The notes under the pieces are model-generated. The model saw only the letters and a program-made list of their open reading frames with translations, searched no databases and was not told the DNA's origin. DNA of 64,000 bases from Dipetalonema caudispina. Taxonomy: Eukaryota; Nematoda; Chromadorea; Rhabditida; Onchocercidae. Positions 25,270 through 50,312 of this stretch are shown piece by piece; position 1 is the stretch's first letter; each line of letters begins with the position of its first letter. Where the stretch lies: NCBI GenBank assembly GCA_013365325.1, contig JABVXV010000001.1:124001-188000 (forward strand), written 5' to 3'. Position numbers and translations under genes: made by a program.

Positions 25270-27712
25270 TCAATTTAAATGTAAGCAGCAAAGTACCGAT
25301 GTGGAATGACGAATTGAATGAACTGATACCGACTTTGGCTGTTTATCCGTTTTCTCTTTCCACAAGATGAATATCCATTGGTTATTATGCGAGAAAAAGT
25401 AACCCCCCGCCGAGTGGACACATACTTGTGCTTGACTCTTCTTCGAAGGTAATGCAATAATGAAGAAAAAACAGCAGTCAATCCAATTAGTACTTTCTTA
25501 TTGTTCATTGTATCAATGAATCAATGAATTTCTCACACCAACAGCTGTCTCGGGACGTGATCTATCAAAAGCAATTATCGCATTTGAAAAAAAGCTACTT
25601 GTCGCAAAGAGTTGGATGACATATTCGTCAATATCTCTTTTTCAATATTTTGAAAAAATGAATCAATTTGTTGACAAGAAACAATAAACGTAGTAGAAAT
25701 TTAAATCGGTTACAAGTGATTCATTGCTTTTATTATACTAACATTTTTGCAATTAGAAGTTTTGTGCTACCAAAAAAAAAAAAAAAAAACGCAATAATTT
25801 GGGATTTTTTGTTTACTTAGTTGAAGACTCGAAGAACTGTACTGAAAGAATCAACAGACAAATAAGAATGAAACGATAACTCTCATAGAATGGAATAACA
25901 GTACATCATGACTGAATAAAAGACTAAACAAAAAGTTCCTCACTGTATGAATTCTCTTTAATCGAGATTTTTGGAGGGTTCAAAAACCTACCAAAATTTA
26001 GTTCACTTTTTTTCACAGAACATATGTATACATCAAGTTGGTTAAGTTTATCGGAAACCCACAAATTTTTTTTTCGAAAAAATCTTAAAATTACAATTCA
26101 TCGAACTGCAAAGAAAAACGTCTCTGTACATTTCTATTCGTCATAAACAAAAAATAAAATCAAAACCTTTTATATTTCAAAAGGTGCTGCAAAATATTAA
26201 AATTTTTTGTGCACTTTTCAAATTGCTAAAGGCAACATCTAGTAATAACTAGATGTAATTTAGATTGAGGTATTTGAATAAGTATGATTCCCACAGAAAT
26301 ATTCACATATTATGTCATCACAATTTACCTAGTTAACAGTAACAATCAGCTCATTATTTGGTGGCGTAATAAACATGATATGACATGATAATGGTGTCAA
26401 TCAATTTCAAATATATCAGCTGAAATTTAGCAGATATGAGGAGGACAATGTAATTGATACCTTGGTTATTTGCATCATGTGTTAAAGACAACTCACCAAT
26501 TGGATTTCAAGGTCTTATCATTCTCGAGAACGTAATTTAAGTTGCACTATTACAATAAAAGTAAAGAAAAAAACTAAAAAAATCGCACTTCCTACATCAG
26601 TTATCGTTATTTGAATTAGAAATTATCACCAGTGATGGAGCAGAAAAGAAAAGCTTTGAATACTTCGTTGAATGTTCCACGTAAATCCCTACAGGAAATT
26701 GTTGCACAATCCATCTCTCTGCTACTGCTTTAATCTGCTCATTAAATATACATAATTGTAGCATCGTATTTCTTTGTCTCATCATTAAATGTTTTTTTTC
26801 CCAAATGCATTACTATGATTACAGGTCATCTTCATAGCCTCCCCTACGAACGAATTTTGACAAGCTTCCAAACGGTAGCAAAGTGCAGTCATTTCGATAA
26901 TTCTAATGCCTTCACCTACCACTTTATTTCACTTACCCAATCAGTATCCTCAATCGCGAAGCCAAGTAGCATTCCTTATACTTTTCAGAAGTGCGAAATA
27001 AAAAAACATATGATATTAAAATATACTTGTCCCGAAAATGCTACCAAAACATACTGAAACAGTAAATAATAATATGTAATACTTTATCAATAGGCTTTAC
27101 TCCGTAGAACTGAACTGTTTAAGAAAATTTCTAAGAAACCATCATAAACAAATAAAACTTATACTGAATACCTCAGTCAACAAGATCAATGATCATATAA
27201 ACTACGATATTTATCTCTCTGTTAATTAGCGTTTTATCGAAATAGCACCTAAAATAGTGCACGAAATAACGATGTGTCTATAATTGGCAACTACTGTGAG
27301 TTTCACCACCTATAACTTCTACTAATTGCTCAATTATGTTAGGAAAAGAAAATTTAGTGAACAACTGAAAGCCAGCAAATGTAGACATTTACAATGTAGA
27401 ATTGAAAACGTTTACAGAAAAGACGCCTTTAGAATTATTAAATTTAACGAAGCTTGAGAAAGTTGGAAAAAAATAGATTTTGCTCAAAGCTACTCATGCC
27501 GAATTCGTTCAACTGCTTAAAGACCATGAAATTGAAAAACATTACTATAGAAAAATCCGAAAGGTAGAAAAATTTGGTCCCTTACTTAAAAATAGTGTAC
27601 AGTATTGTAAGATATGATATTTAGGGCGATATTGTACCAACAAATCTATACATAAGATATATAACTATAATAACAATTCTTAAGCAGTTCCATTAAATAG
27701 AAGTTCTAAAAG

Positions 27713-30114
27713 TCAATGAGTATCACTTGCGGTATTTCGAACGAACGGCCGAATGATATCCATTGCCTGTGATAGTTCTGAAATGACAACATTTTGGATT
27801 TGGACGTACTCGCACATCGCAAATTAAACAATGTAATGAGTCAGTCACCTAAAGCCTTAGTTCAAGCCGATAACAGCCTAATAAATTAGTAGCATAAGTA
27901 AAACAAGATTCTTCAGGGATTTTCTAGACGGCCGTTCGACGCATCACTATCAAGTATCAAAGCTGAGATAGCAGCTACTATAATGATGAAGAAAATTTGA
28001 GGTATTTAAGAAACATATCCATTCAAACAACTTTAGTAAAAGCAAAGTAGTTCGGTAAAATACAAGATACTTGTAATGTTCACTTCCTTCGCAAAACTTG
28101 AAAACTGCTTTATGAATAAATGATCTTTTGTGAGATAATCAAAATCTTATTGTATTTAATTTTTTGTTGAAAAACTCATGTTTTCCATACCGTCAAGACT
28201 TGTTTTTGAAAACAAGTAACTTTCGGTTACCATTAAAAGGATAAATCACAATTTTCAAAAAAAACTTTTTCAAATTACCATGTACTAAATAGTTTAGTTT
28301 CGCGTCGTTCAGCACTACTGATATATCTTCTTGGTCATTGGAACGCATATTCATTATATATACCTAAAACTCCAATAACCAGAACTGATCAGCTTTAATC
28401 AGCTTGCGGATTCCCAGTATCCGGAATTAACGCCACTGTATATTAGAATATAAAGTAAAATTTAAAACCAGATTATATTTAGACGAGTAGTAAAATTAAT
28501 CGAGGAAATTAGGAATAATAAGACAAATTAATTAGAAAAAGAGACTGATTTAATTTCAACTATTCCAAAAAAACAAAAATCCCGGAATAGAGAATTAGGG
28601 GAGAAAAGGAAATTATTACCTTTCCATTTCCTCCTTCCTTGGCATCCACCGAAGAAATCGCAAGCGATGATGCTAAATTAATACAGGATATTTAAATTAC
28701 TACTTTCATTCCAGGCAAACCATTTCACATTTTACAGACGATAATTTCATTCCTATCTTCCCAGTTTACCAAATTTTTTGAATCATTAATTTTGATGCCG
28801 TCGAAATAACTCTTCGCATTTTTCCATGTTTAAGATTCTAAAAGGTCAGAATGACAACATATCAGAACTTTAAGACGACTCATTTTACAATGTTGTTTCT
28901 TAAACAAATTACTCCACATCAGAATCCCTACAAATAATTTAGACGGAACTGACCACGAGGAAAACTGAGCAATAAAGCACTTTTTAATTTTTCCAAATTC
29001 ATCGCATAAATCTTTGTCAACTGTTTGCAGTGTTCTAAAAAACTGTAAGAGCTAAAAACCAATGAATAATGAACAGCACTTCATGACATTTAAAATGAAA
29101 CAAATGGAATTACATGCATGCACCAAATACGAAGAATGAAAAGAACTGAAAAGTTACCGAATCAAGTTAATAGAAATGTAATTTGATTAAAACGTTGAAA
29201 AGTAGCAAATAACGAGAAAATTAGAACTTGAATGAAGAAAACCATGTACCTGCAGGAAGACCCAACTGTTGCATTTCCAGTTCAAGATCTCGAGCTGAAC
29301 ATGCACTTTTCGTGGTTTTTTCCAATATGAATGTAAGTGCTGCTAACATTCCTTTCAAAGATTCGTCGTCTGAAGAAAATTAAAATAGGCTTCAGCAAAA
29401 CAAAAAAAAAGAACATGAAAGTTGAAGACATGTATTTCATAGTAATACAACCGTTCCACGCAAGTGTAGAAAATTATCTGGATCTCTTTCTGAAAACTTG
29501 TATGCAAATCTGACCTGCAGTCTGCCAGATTTAGAAACAATCCTTAATAGTCATTCTTTTTAAAAGGCAGAAATGCAAGACAATCGCTCGCCTCCAACCT
29601 AAACATAGGAATACAATCCTGTTGATAATATTTTACCCATGAAAAAATTAAGCAAGACTTACCAAAACTTTTATCAGCATTGAGAGTTGCTAGATGTTCA
29701 TCATTCCATTCACTCCTACCACTGATCAGACATTCTACACAGCTCGAACACCAATTTTTGAATTTTAATACAGGCTAAAGAGGTGACTAGATAGATAAAT
29801 GAAAACTATGATGAAGAGAAAGCCCTTGTTAACAGTGTATTCAAAATCCTACGTAACACTGAGCAGTATTTTTCATTTTGGGTTACTTTCATTAGAAAGA
29901 TATATTGATTACACGTACTTCAGAAGCAGATTTAAACAAATCAATGACTCTTTCCGACTTTTTTTTTCTTTTTAAACTTTTCTTGTTTCTTTTCAGCAAT
30001 CCTTGGCAATAAAATTCTTGGGAAAAAATGAAAAAGACTCACAAGTTTCGATAAAGAAGCTATCTCGGCCAGGATCCAATCCGGGCAATCCAAGCCACCA
30101 ACAAAATGAAACTT
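27713..30114 (-). CDS. COMM domain-containing protein 4 (start exon and one internal exon uncertain)
   Basis: Exons in order: 30114-30043, 29774-29663, 29369-29250, 29034-28954, 28672-28620, 28363-28279, 27777-27713. The first begins KFHFVGGLDCPDWILAEIASL, the diagnostic COMMD4 N-terminus. Later exons give LNADKSFDDESLKGMLAAL, MQQLGLPAEHCKQL and, at the end, LNDAKLNYLVHELSQAMDII, which match the helical region and COMM domain in order. All phases are consistent and the ORF ends in TGA. COMMD proteins form the Commander complex with CCDC22 and CCDC93 and act in endosomal cargo recycling. There are two oddities. No ATG precedes the first exon; the start may be a separate tiny exon, for example the ATG followed by gtgtgt at 30525-30523. 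The conserved Trp-containing COMM strand expected between exons 28672-28620 and 28363-28279 is not found intact. Confidence 0.82.
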
Positions 30115-31705
30115 CTGAAAAAGTAAAAGTGCTTTTGAACTACTTAATGAGAGTACAATTTTTGAATGGAGCATAGCCTTTCGGAAAAAAGTCATGCCAG
30201 TTAGGAAAAACCAATGTTGAGTTACTATAGCGAGTTGCCATTAACTTCTATTTCAGATCATGGGATTGAAAATGTAGGTTGCATTCTATATAAAGTCTAA
30301 TATACGATATTAGGAGGCAAAAAAGAAAGGGAGAGAAGGAGAGCTGTATCTCCACTCAAAAGAAATATCTGATTAATATTCCATAGTTTGTCTAATTTCA
30401 AAGCATCTTTCAGAAATTCAAGAAATGTGCACCAGATCCTCATCCTTAAATATATTCTTTCGATTCAAGTTCAAATGAAATTCCTTAAACTTTGAGTTGG
30501 AAAATATATGAAATTTACACACCATTATCTCATTTCAAGACTACTTCAATTAGTTGGATGTGAATCATTGAGAAGTTATTCGTGCGTTCTTGAATGATCC
30601 AACCAGTCCCTCAAAGTTTAAAATTTTTTTAGAATAGCCGGACAAATACAAATAGGTACATTCCGCCTAATCATCCATAACTGAATGGAAGAGAAGTTCG
30701 ATCGGTCTTACCTGATATTATAATCGACGCTCAGCCTGGAAGGTTCCAATTTTACAATTATTTTCAATCGAAAAAGTTGAAGAAGAGAAGGAAACGAAAG
30801 CAATTATGGGATGGCACTTCTTATAGCTAAAGACTCGATATTATCTGAGTACCAGAATAATCTCACTTCTATGTTAGTTAAACACAACTCGAACAGTCCT
30901 CGATATGAACGGAAGACCGGATAAAACTTCTTAGTAAATTAAACGAAGATCCATAAACAAAGCAGAAAGCATGAACACCCTCAGCACTTCAATTTGGTCC
31001 GGAAACTTATCCCTACCTCTCCTTCCTGATCCAGAAAGCGTAAAGTCCACAGTGAACTTAAATCAAAATATACCCGAATACTTGATCCCATAGTTTTCAC
31101 TGTAACCAAGTCATTGTAGCTTTCTGAGGAAGGATAATGTAATTTGAAGGAGGCATCTTGAGGGTAGAGATTGTTGATTTTTGAAAAATAGCATAGAATA
31201 TATGATGCCAGTAATTGGGAGGAGAAGAGAGTACATAGACGGAGAGTGACGAGAAGTTAGTGATGTTAGTGATAGAATATGGTATAGGAGAGGTGGTAAG
31301 GACTGTGCGACATAAAATGTGCAGTGCAATGTGCAACAAGTGAAATCAGGGTGCGGTCGATGGGGAGTGCATGCAAGAATTGGCACAATGTTCACTGCTT
31401 TTTCTGAAGTTTTATAAGTGGACAGAGGAAGGGTTCATTTATTCTTGGTAGCGTTGATCTTGCTGAGAGGTTGGGCGGGATATGCACGGGTCAGGTGTCC
31501 TCTTCCCTTCTCCACTAAAACGTAGTCATTTCTCTTAACGACTTCTCAGTTCAGGAAGTTGTAGTTATTGAACACATTATGTTGATGTCATCTTGCACTT
31601 CGTGCATATCCTGTTGCAATTTTACGGACTTTTCTGAAATACATTGAGCAAAGTGAGATTACGCTGTCAGTACTTCACATTCTTTTATAGGAAGTTTTAT
31701 GCAAA
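30115..31705. promoter_or_regulatory. Divergent intergenic region, COMMD4 / UPF1
   Basis: About 1.6 kb lies between two genes pointing away from each other. It should hold both promoters and perhaps a COMMD4 leader exon. Two overlapping minus frames at 31097-31395 are unconvincing. Just before the UPF1 ATG is a strong acceptor (TTCTTTTATAG, exon start 31691), consistent with a spliced-leader or leader-exon junction. Confidence 0.45.
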
Positions 31706-38793
<7,088 letters not shown>

Positions 38794-39883
38794 TCAAAAA
38801 CAAAAACATATGATTATCTGAGGCCTGGAGTACTAAAATGCCTGGAGCACTAAAATGCTGACTTCCTGGATAAGCAACCAGTAAAACAGGAGCACAACCC
38901 AATAGATGGGTTAACATCCATCAAGGCAGTATTTCGGTTAATCACTACTAATATCGAGTCGTTCAAGAAGGGATTATGGAATGAATTGTTTGGAGCTGAA
39001 AATGCAATTTCTCTTTTCATCGTTGGGAATTTTCTTCTATGAGTCAATTATGCGAAAGATATGCTTCTCTCAAGAATGATACTTTTTGCTGAAATGCTCT
39101 TCGAGTAATTGCAGTTATATGTACTACACAATCATTTATTCATTTCTCGGTGTTTATGGTAGAATATTATGCGTTTATTGTATCTGTTGTTAATGATAGT
39201 TATGGATCATTCTTTGAAAAGAGTTCAGGCTTAAGGTTACTTCAGGTTATTTGTAATGGAACTGGCATAACACGATAATCAGTAGTCATAACTCCTTAGA
39301 AGATATTTTGAGCTATTTCATTTTGGCAAAGTAAAGAAGATCTTCCACTAGCTAATCCCTACTCAACTAAATAAACTATCCCTTGTGTGTGATAAAAAAG
39401 TTATATTGTATTTCAGGGAGTTTCGTTTTTTGTTTCAGGGCGGTGTTTTAGAAGCATTTTATCAAAATTCCAAAAGTTTAGTGCAGTTAAGACTGTTTTA
39501 GGGAGGCCTTCAACACTACAGACGATTTGTAGTAATATCGCTTCTTGCTGCTAATAATTTAATCATGCTTTCATTTTTTATGTTTTGTATCCAAGTTAAA
39601 AATTTCTTTGAGCACTAAATAAATTGGTTTTTCGGGATTTTTGTGAAACTAGAGTTATTTTATTGCATTTAAAAAGATCACGTTTCATTTATCTTCAAAA
39701 TTCTTGAATATTCATAATTCAAAAATTCATATTTTCAGCATAGTAATCTACTTTGGCTGCTACCATACAGTTTTCCTTTGATCTTTATTTCAATGATACC
39801 GTAGATTTTTCGGGAAATTTTGCATTTTTCTTATGAATAAAATCGAGTCGTATTTCCGTGTACAACATTTTGTATTTATATCA

Positions 39884-39918
<35 letters not shown>

Positions 39919-40589
39919 CTTAAATTTACGCAAAGTTACCTCCTTCGATAGTTTGAAGTGATACTTTTTTAGTTAGTTTTGAGCTTTGACCCGCACAAAT
40001 GAGATTATCTAGGATCTATTTCGTTCTAGGCAGCGTTGTTGTAGTTTGTAAAATATGTTGGGTAAACCGTTATATGCGTTTTGGGAAGAATGGTATGTGA
40101 CGTTGAGACTTGTTTAAGACTTTAAATTTCTCATCTCATTGGAAAAATGTTAACATTACTGTGGTTATGTATTCGCCAGTTACTTCTAGGCAGTTTTGGG
40201 TTTGCTGGAATAATCCGTGTTACTGTTACCTCAAGCACTCATTAACCGAGGACTTATTTTAATTAGATCATTAAACATTATATACCGAGAATATAAAGTA
40301 CGGGTACTCAGTCGCATTTCTGAGGTAGATTATTAACAACCTAAATTGTTCTTACACTGAAAAATTTTTAGAATTCGGGATGAGTGAATACTATGAACAG
40401 AAATAATTTAATGCGCAAAAAAACGGGTAATGGACTTCGAGAAAAGTGAGGGTTGCACAGTTAAATTATGCGTGTGCGGGAGAAACCGAGATCAGTTTTG
40501 GAAAGGATTCGTGGTGTAAAATCTAAGAATGCTTGAGGTTTTTTGAGAAATGTTAAATAATTTTTAGAAAGCGAAATTCGTGTACCAGA
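38794..40589. other. UPF1 3' region and NSUN2 upstream region
   Basis: About 1.8 kb with no supported exon. It includes a (TA)n microsatellite at about 39887-39914. A good acceptor (AATTTTTAG) lies at 40566, 24 bases upstream of the NSUN2 ATG, and may receive a spliced leader. Confidence 0.45.
39887..39914. repeat. (TA)n microsatellite
   Basis: Fourteen uninterrupted AT units between UPF1 and NSUN2. Confidence 0.9.
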
Positions 40590-46115
<5,526 letters not shown>

Positions 46116-46608
46116 AGCGATGCTGAACTCAGCGAAATTGAGAATAAGGTACAAAGTATTCAAGAAGTATGATAATTTGTTAACATTGGGAAAGCTTTCT
46201 CCGTTATCTTTGTTTTCCTTATAAGTTGTGCTGGATTCACGTGTCCCTTAGATTTTTGGTATCAGAAAAAGTATTGCAAGGATACTGTGAATGCTTCTTC
46301 CATACGGTTGTTGTTGCTGTTCAAGTTGTTATTTTGATTTGTAATATGTCGAATAATTGCTATGTTTGAATAAAGATATAATGGGATTACGCATCCGATG
46401 AACTGTCTCTCTGGTCTAATTCTCAATATTTTATTATCGCTGTGACTTTTTCATAGTGGTAACTATATTTATATATTTTTGTTGTGCTTTCAATTATGCT
46501 TTTGTCTTAGTTCAGCTTGAGCGCAGAAGTTGCTGTTGTAGTGATCAATAGTCGTTTTAATATCCTTATTACTCTATAACAGTCTCAATTTATTGCATCA
46601 AATTTCAG
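46116..46608. other. Short NSUN2-DDX52 spacer
   Basis: 493 bases separate two same-strand genes. It ends in AAATTTCAG immediately before the DDX52 ATG. No gene is seen. The spacing and acceptor suit downstream-gene trans-splicing in an operon. Confidence 0.5.
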
Positions 46609-49600
46609 ATGAAACGAGCTGGACCTACAAATGAATTGTTCAGAAAATTGACTTTTGGGATCAAGAAAAGTCGGCTAGAGCAAAAAAAGGGAGAAAGTAG
46701 GTGTGGCCGTGATTGTATAGGCAGTGGGAAAGTAGTTGTAGTTTCCACAGTGTCAAAGCACCTTATGCATTGATAATCTTTCAATTCTGCACATATTTTA
46801 CTTGTACATAGGTTATAATTAAGGTTGAATTATTCACTTAGACTTGAAGGTTGGGGTAGGGTTAGAAAGTTGAGTAGAAAGTACCAATTTAAAATTATCA
46901 CTGACAGAAATTTCAGCTAATCATGGCTTACTACTCGCACGGATACTGCCAGATGATTGCAATGAAGAATGCAGACGAAATAAAAGAACAAACAGTGAGA
47001 CAAGCATTAGTTTAACAAGATCTGAAAAAGGTTAATTTTCTTTAGTAGAAATGATTCTTCGATTTGTATGTATCAGTGATTTAAATGATTTATAAATGTG
47101 TGGCGGAATAATTTTTAAAATGGGTACATCCGTAAAATTCCACAAATGTTTACTGACTATCGTAATGTTTTCCAAATTCATACATGCACGAGTGAAATTG
47201 AAAAACTGTTGGGAGAACATACTGTTACCTTTGTGAAGCACAAATTCACTCTATTTATATTTCGCCATGAAAATTATTTGCTGTTTTTAACCCATCATTC
47301 ATAATTCATGTTGTATGTTGCATCGTTTTAATTCCTCTATTCAGAACCTGAAATTCTTGGAGGACTTGGAAATGTTTCGAAAAAGAAGAAGAAATGTAGA
47401 AGTTTGGCTGTAAAGAGAGAACAGGTGAATAATATATAGTTTTTTCCGGGAAATTTTCAACAGACCAAAATTTAATGATTATTGCAATTTTTGAGGTTAT
47501 GTTTAGATCGCACATTTGCGCAAATTAAATCGCATCTTTATTTGGGGCGATAATATTCCTGATCCTGTAATACATTTTACCGGAATTGATGGGTTACCGC
47601 AAGAACTTATCAATAATTTAAAAGAATTCGGTATCACGGAACCAACTCCAATCCAGATGCAAGCCATTCCAGTAATGATGCAGAAAAGAGACCTATTATG
47701 TAGCGCTCCTACAGGCTTGTTTTTCTTTAAGTTGTCTTGTTTTCTCTTCGCTTTTCTTATAATTAATTTTATATCTATCAGTTTGCTTTCCTTTCTTGAA
47801 TTTATTGTTATTTTCCCCGAGGAAGGGAATTCTAATGATTAAAAAGGCCTGTTTTTTCAGGTTCTGGAAAGACATTAGCTTTTGCTTTGCCGATCATTTC
47901 TGATGTCGTACGTCGCAAAATTCATACCGTAGAAGGCCAATACCCTTTATTGAATGCTGTAGTACTTGAACCAACTCACGAACTTGCTAAACAGGTCATT
48001 TGATACGAATTCTCTTTTACTGTTAAATTATGACTTTTGTTTTAAAACCAATTTTTTCAGACGTATATACAGTTCCTAAAATTCTCTCAAAATCTGCCTG
48101 TTTTGTGTTCTTTTCTGGAAGGAGATGAAATCCCGGAAAATGGTATGTGATCCTATTTACTTTCAAACTTTTAAATTTTATGACATCCTAAAGATTTTAT
48201 TGTCACTTTGAGCCTAAAACAATGTCAAGCAGTACTTGTTTCTTTTTCGTTAATTCCATTAACTGCCTGAAAAAGATCGTCTATGGGTGGCCACTAATCA
48301 AGAATTATTGGCAACCACTTACTTTGAAATTAGTTCCCTCCTAACTAATATTTTTAACTCTTACAGCAAACATACTCATTTCAACACCAAATAAACTGGT
48401 TTATGCTTTGAAAAAGAAAAAAATTGTATCGACTGAACTGAATTGGCTTGTTATTGATGAAAGTGATAGACTTTTCGACACTACGGAAGGAGATGACAGG
48501 TGCTTTAGGAATCAGGTAAAAATAACTGTACTATTTCAAGTATGATTCAAATTTTAAAAAATGGTATTATTTGATCTCATGTAGGATATAAATAGTTTGC
48601 AGCTTGCCAAGATATATCAAGCATGTAGTGGGAATCCTGTGCGTCGTGCCTTTTTTAGTGCAACATTTTCATATGAAGTTGAAGATTGGTGTAAAAAGAA
48701 TCTTTACGACGTTGCTATGATTTGTATTGGTTCACGGTGAGGATATCTTTCATTCTATTGCTATTTTTATAGTTCTTAATTAAAATTTTATGAAACATTT
48801 TGTCTAGGTTTCTAGGATTCCTAGGACTTAAATTAACCCAATCATTTGAGATCTTTTTGAATTATTACTCGGAGCTATTTAAAATTTAATTTTTAGCTGA
48901 AATTTGAAGTACTTCCATCTCATTGGTGAACCAGCAATAAATGAGGACTAATTGTTATAATATTATCAAATGAAGTAGTTACAGAAATTCAGCGGTTAGC
49001 AGCGTAAAGCAAGAGCTGATTTTTGCTGGATCGGAGCATGGTAAAATTATAGGTCTAAAGACATTATTTCAAAACAGTTTCGAACTTCCAGCGCTCATTT
49101 TTGTGCAGGTTTTTTCATTTTCAATCTCTCTGTTTTCAAGAATATGTCTTGTTAGGTGAAGATATCTCGTCTCAATTACTCATCTGCACTTTTCAATTCT
49201 TATACAAATGGAATTTGAACTTTCGGACCAACTAGTGATTTTAGGGACTATGTTGCATAGATCGTTTCTCCATTGCCTAATGTCTCTTTTATATGACAGT
49301 AAGATTTTTTGACAGAGTAAATTGCGGGCAAAACAGCTGGTGCAAGTTATGGAATCACTTCAACCGCCAATCCCGGTGAAATTGATTTCAAGTGAAAAGA
49401 CGGAAACTGAGGTTTACAGTGTTTTTAATTTCAAATTTTGTCTTCGATATAACTCTGTGGCTGCTCATCTGTTATCGATTATTGCAGTACTTCAGTAAAA
49501 GAGGCCTTCAAGTTCGAATAATTGATGTGTTTTTGTAGCGTGAGTCTGCAATTGCCGAATTTCGCAGTGGGCAGATTTGGGTTTTGGTTTGTACAGATTT

Positions 49601-50312
49601 GATGGGTCGTGGATTGGATTTGAGTGGAGTAAATTTGGTGGTCAATTTCGATCTTCCGACTTCGATTATCAGTTATATTCATCGAATCGGTGATATTTTT
49701 ATAGAAGTAAAGGGTTCCATAAAGATTTGTATAACTATTTAATGAACTTTTTTTTTTTTATAAATGGCATTTCTTGCTTAGTTCTCAATTTTGAGTGTAT
49801 TGGTCAGGTTTTTTTTAGAAGTATTTCACATTTACAGTTTCTCTAAAAAATATACAGTTTTTCCAAGGAGTCTTAATTTCAACAATACGATTTTCGGTAA
49901 TCAAGTAATCCATTAAATCTTGGTAAACAGGTCGGACAGGACGAGCTGGGCGAAAAGGACATGCAGTTACATATTTTACTGAAAATGATTTGAACTTCAT
50001 CCGTCCAATAGCAACAGTCATCAAGCAAGCTGGTTATGAAGTTCCAGAATATACTTTACGGATGCGAAAGCCCACAAAGTAATTTTTTCGCCCACGGCAC
50101 TCCAGTTTTTATAAGTGTAACTCAGTTTGGCAATTTGAACTCATGCTGCTATCATTTCCAGGAATGAGAAGAAGAAATTATTGAGACATGCTCCAAAACG
50201 AAAAAATATTGGATCTTTAAAGAAAGCAGATAAAAAAAGAAGGAAAGGAGGGGAAGAGTCAAGGAGAGAGAAAAAGGGGTTACTTAGCTCCTTAGAAGAG
50301 GTTGATATTTAA
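46609..50312 (+). CDS. DDX52 / Rok1 DEAD-box RNA helicase, 13 exons
   Basis: Exons: 46609-46696, 46917-47030, 47345-47424, 47507-47714, 47861-47994, 48061-48142, 48367-48515, 48585-48736, 48985-49108, 49316-49411, 49539-49689, 49931-50078, 50162-50312. They total 1677 nt and 558 aa, close to Rok1. The N-terminus has a KKKKK stretch. The core has the Q-motif region [15 protein letters not shown], motif I APTGSGKT (161-168), motif Ia PTHEL (201-205; usually PTREL), motif II DESD (266-269, as in the DDX52 family), motif III SAT, GRGLD, and motif [13 protein letters not shown] (from 457). The C-terminus is strongly basic. The family acts in nucleolar 18S rRNA maturation. Exon 4 ends at a GC donor (ACAG then gcttgt), so the Walker A motif is split by a GC-AG intron. 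The ATG directly follows a TTTCAG acceptor. Confidence 0.95.

Larger units (their letters stand above)
22319..27712. other. Gene-poor interval upstream of the Sp factor
   Basis: About 5.4 kb lies between the Sp start codon and the 3' end of COMMD4. It must contain the Sp promoter and any 5' exons. Composition is uneven. There are GC-richer patches at about 22930-23110 and 24190-24350, the latter with CCGCCATTTTG (24281-24291), a YY1-like match. There is also a (GAT)n run near 22838, long homopolymers and two hairpins. Open frames such as 22936-23289 plus and 24847-25218 minus lack family motifs. No gene can be supported. Confidence 0.4.

Noticed and set aside
31097..31395. Two overlapping minus frames of 80 and 94 codons upstream of UPF1
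   Set aside because: Overlapping frames in different registers, no motif and no splice partners. More likely promoter or UTR composition.
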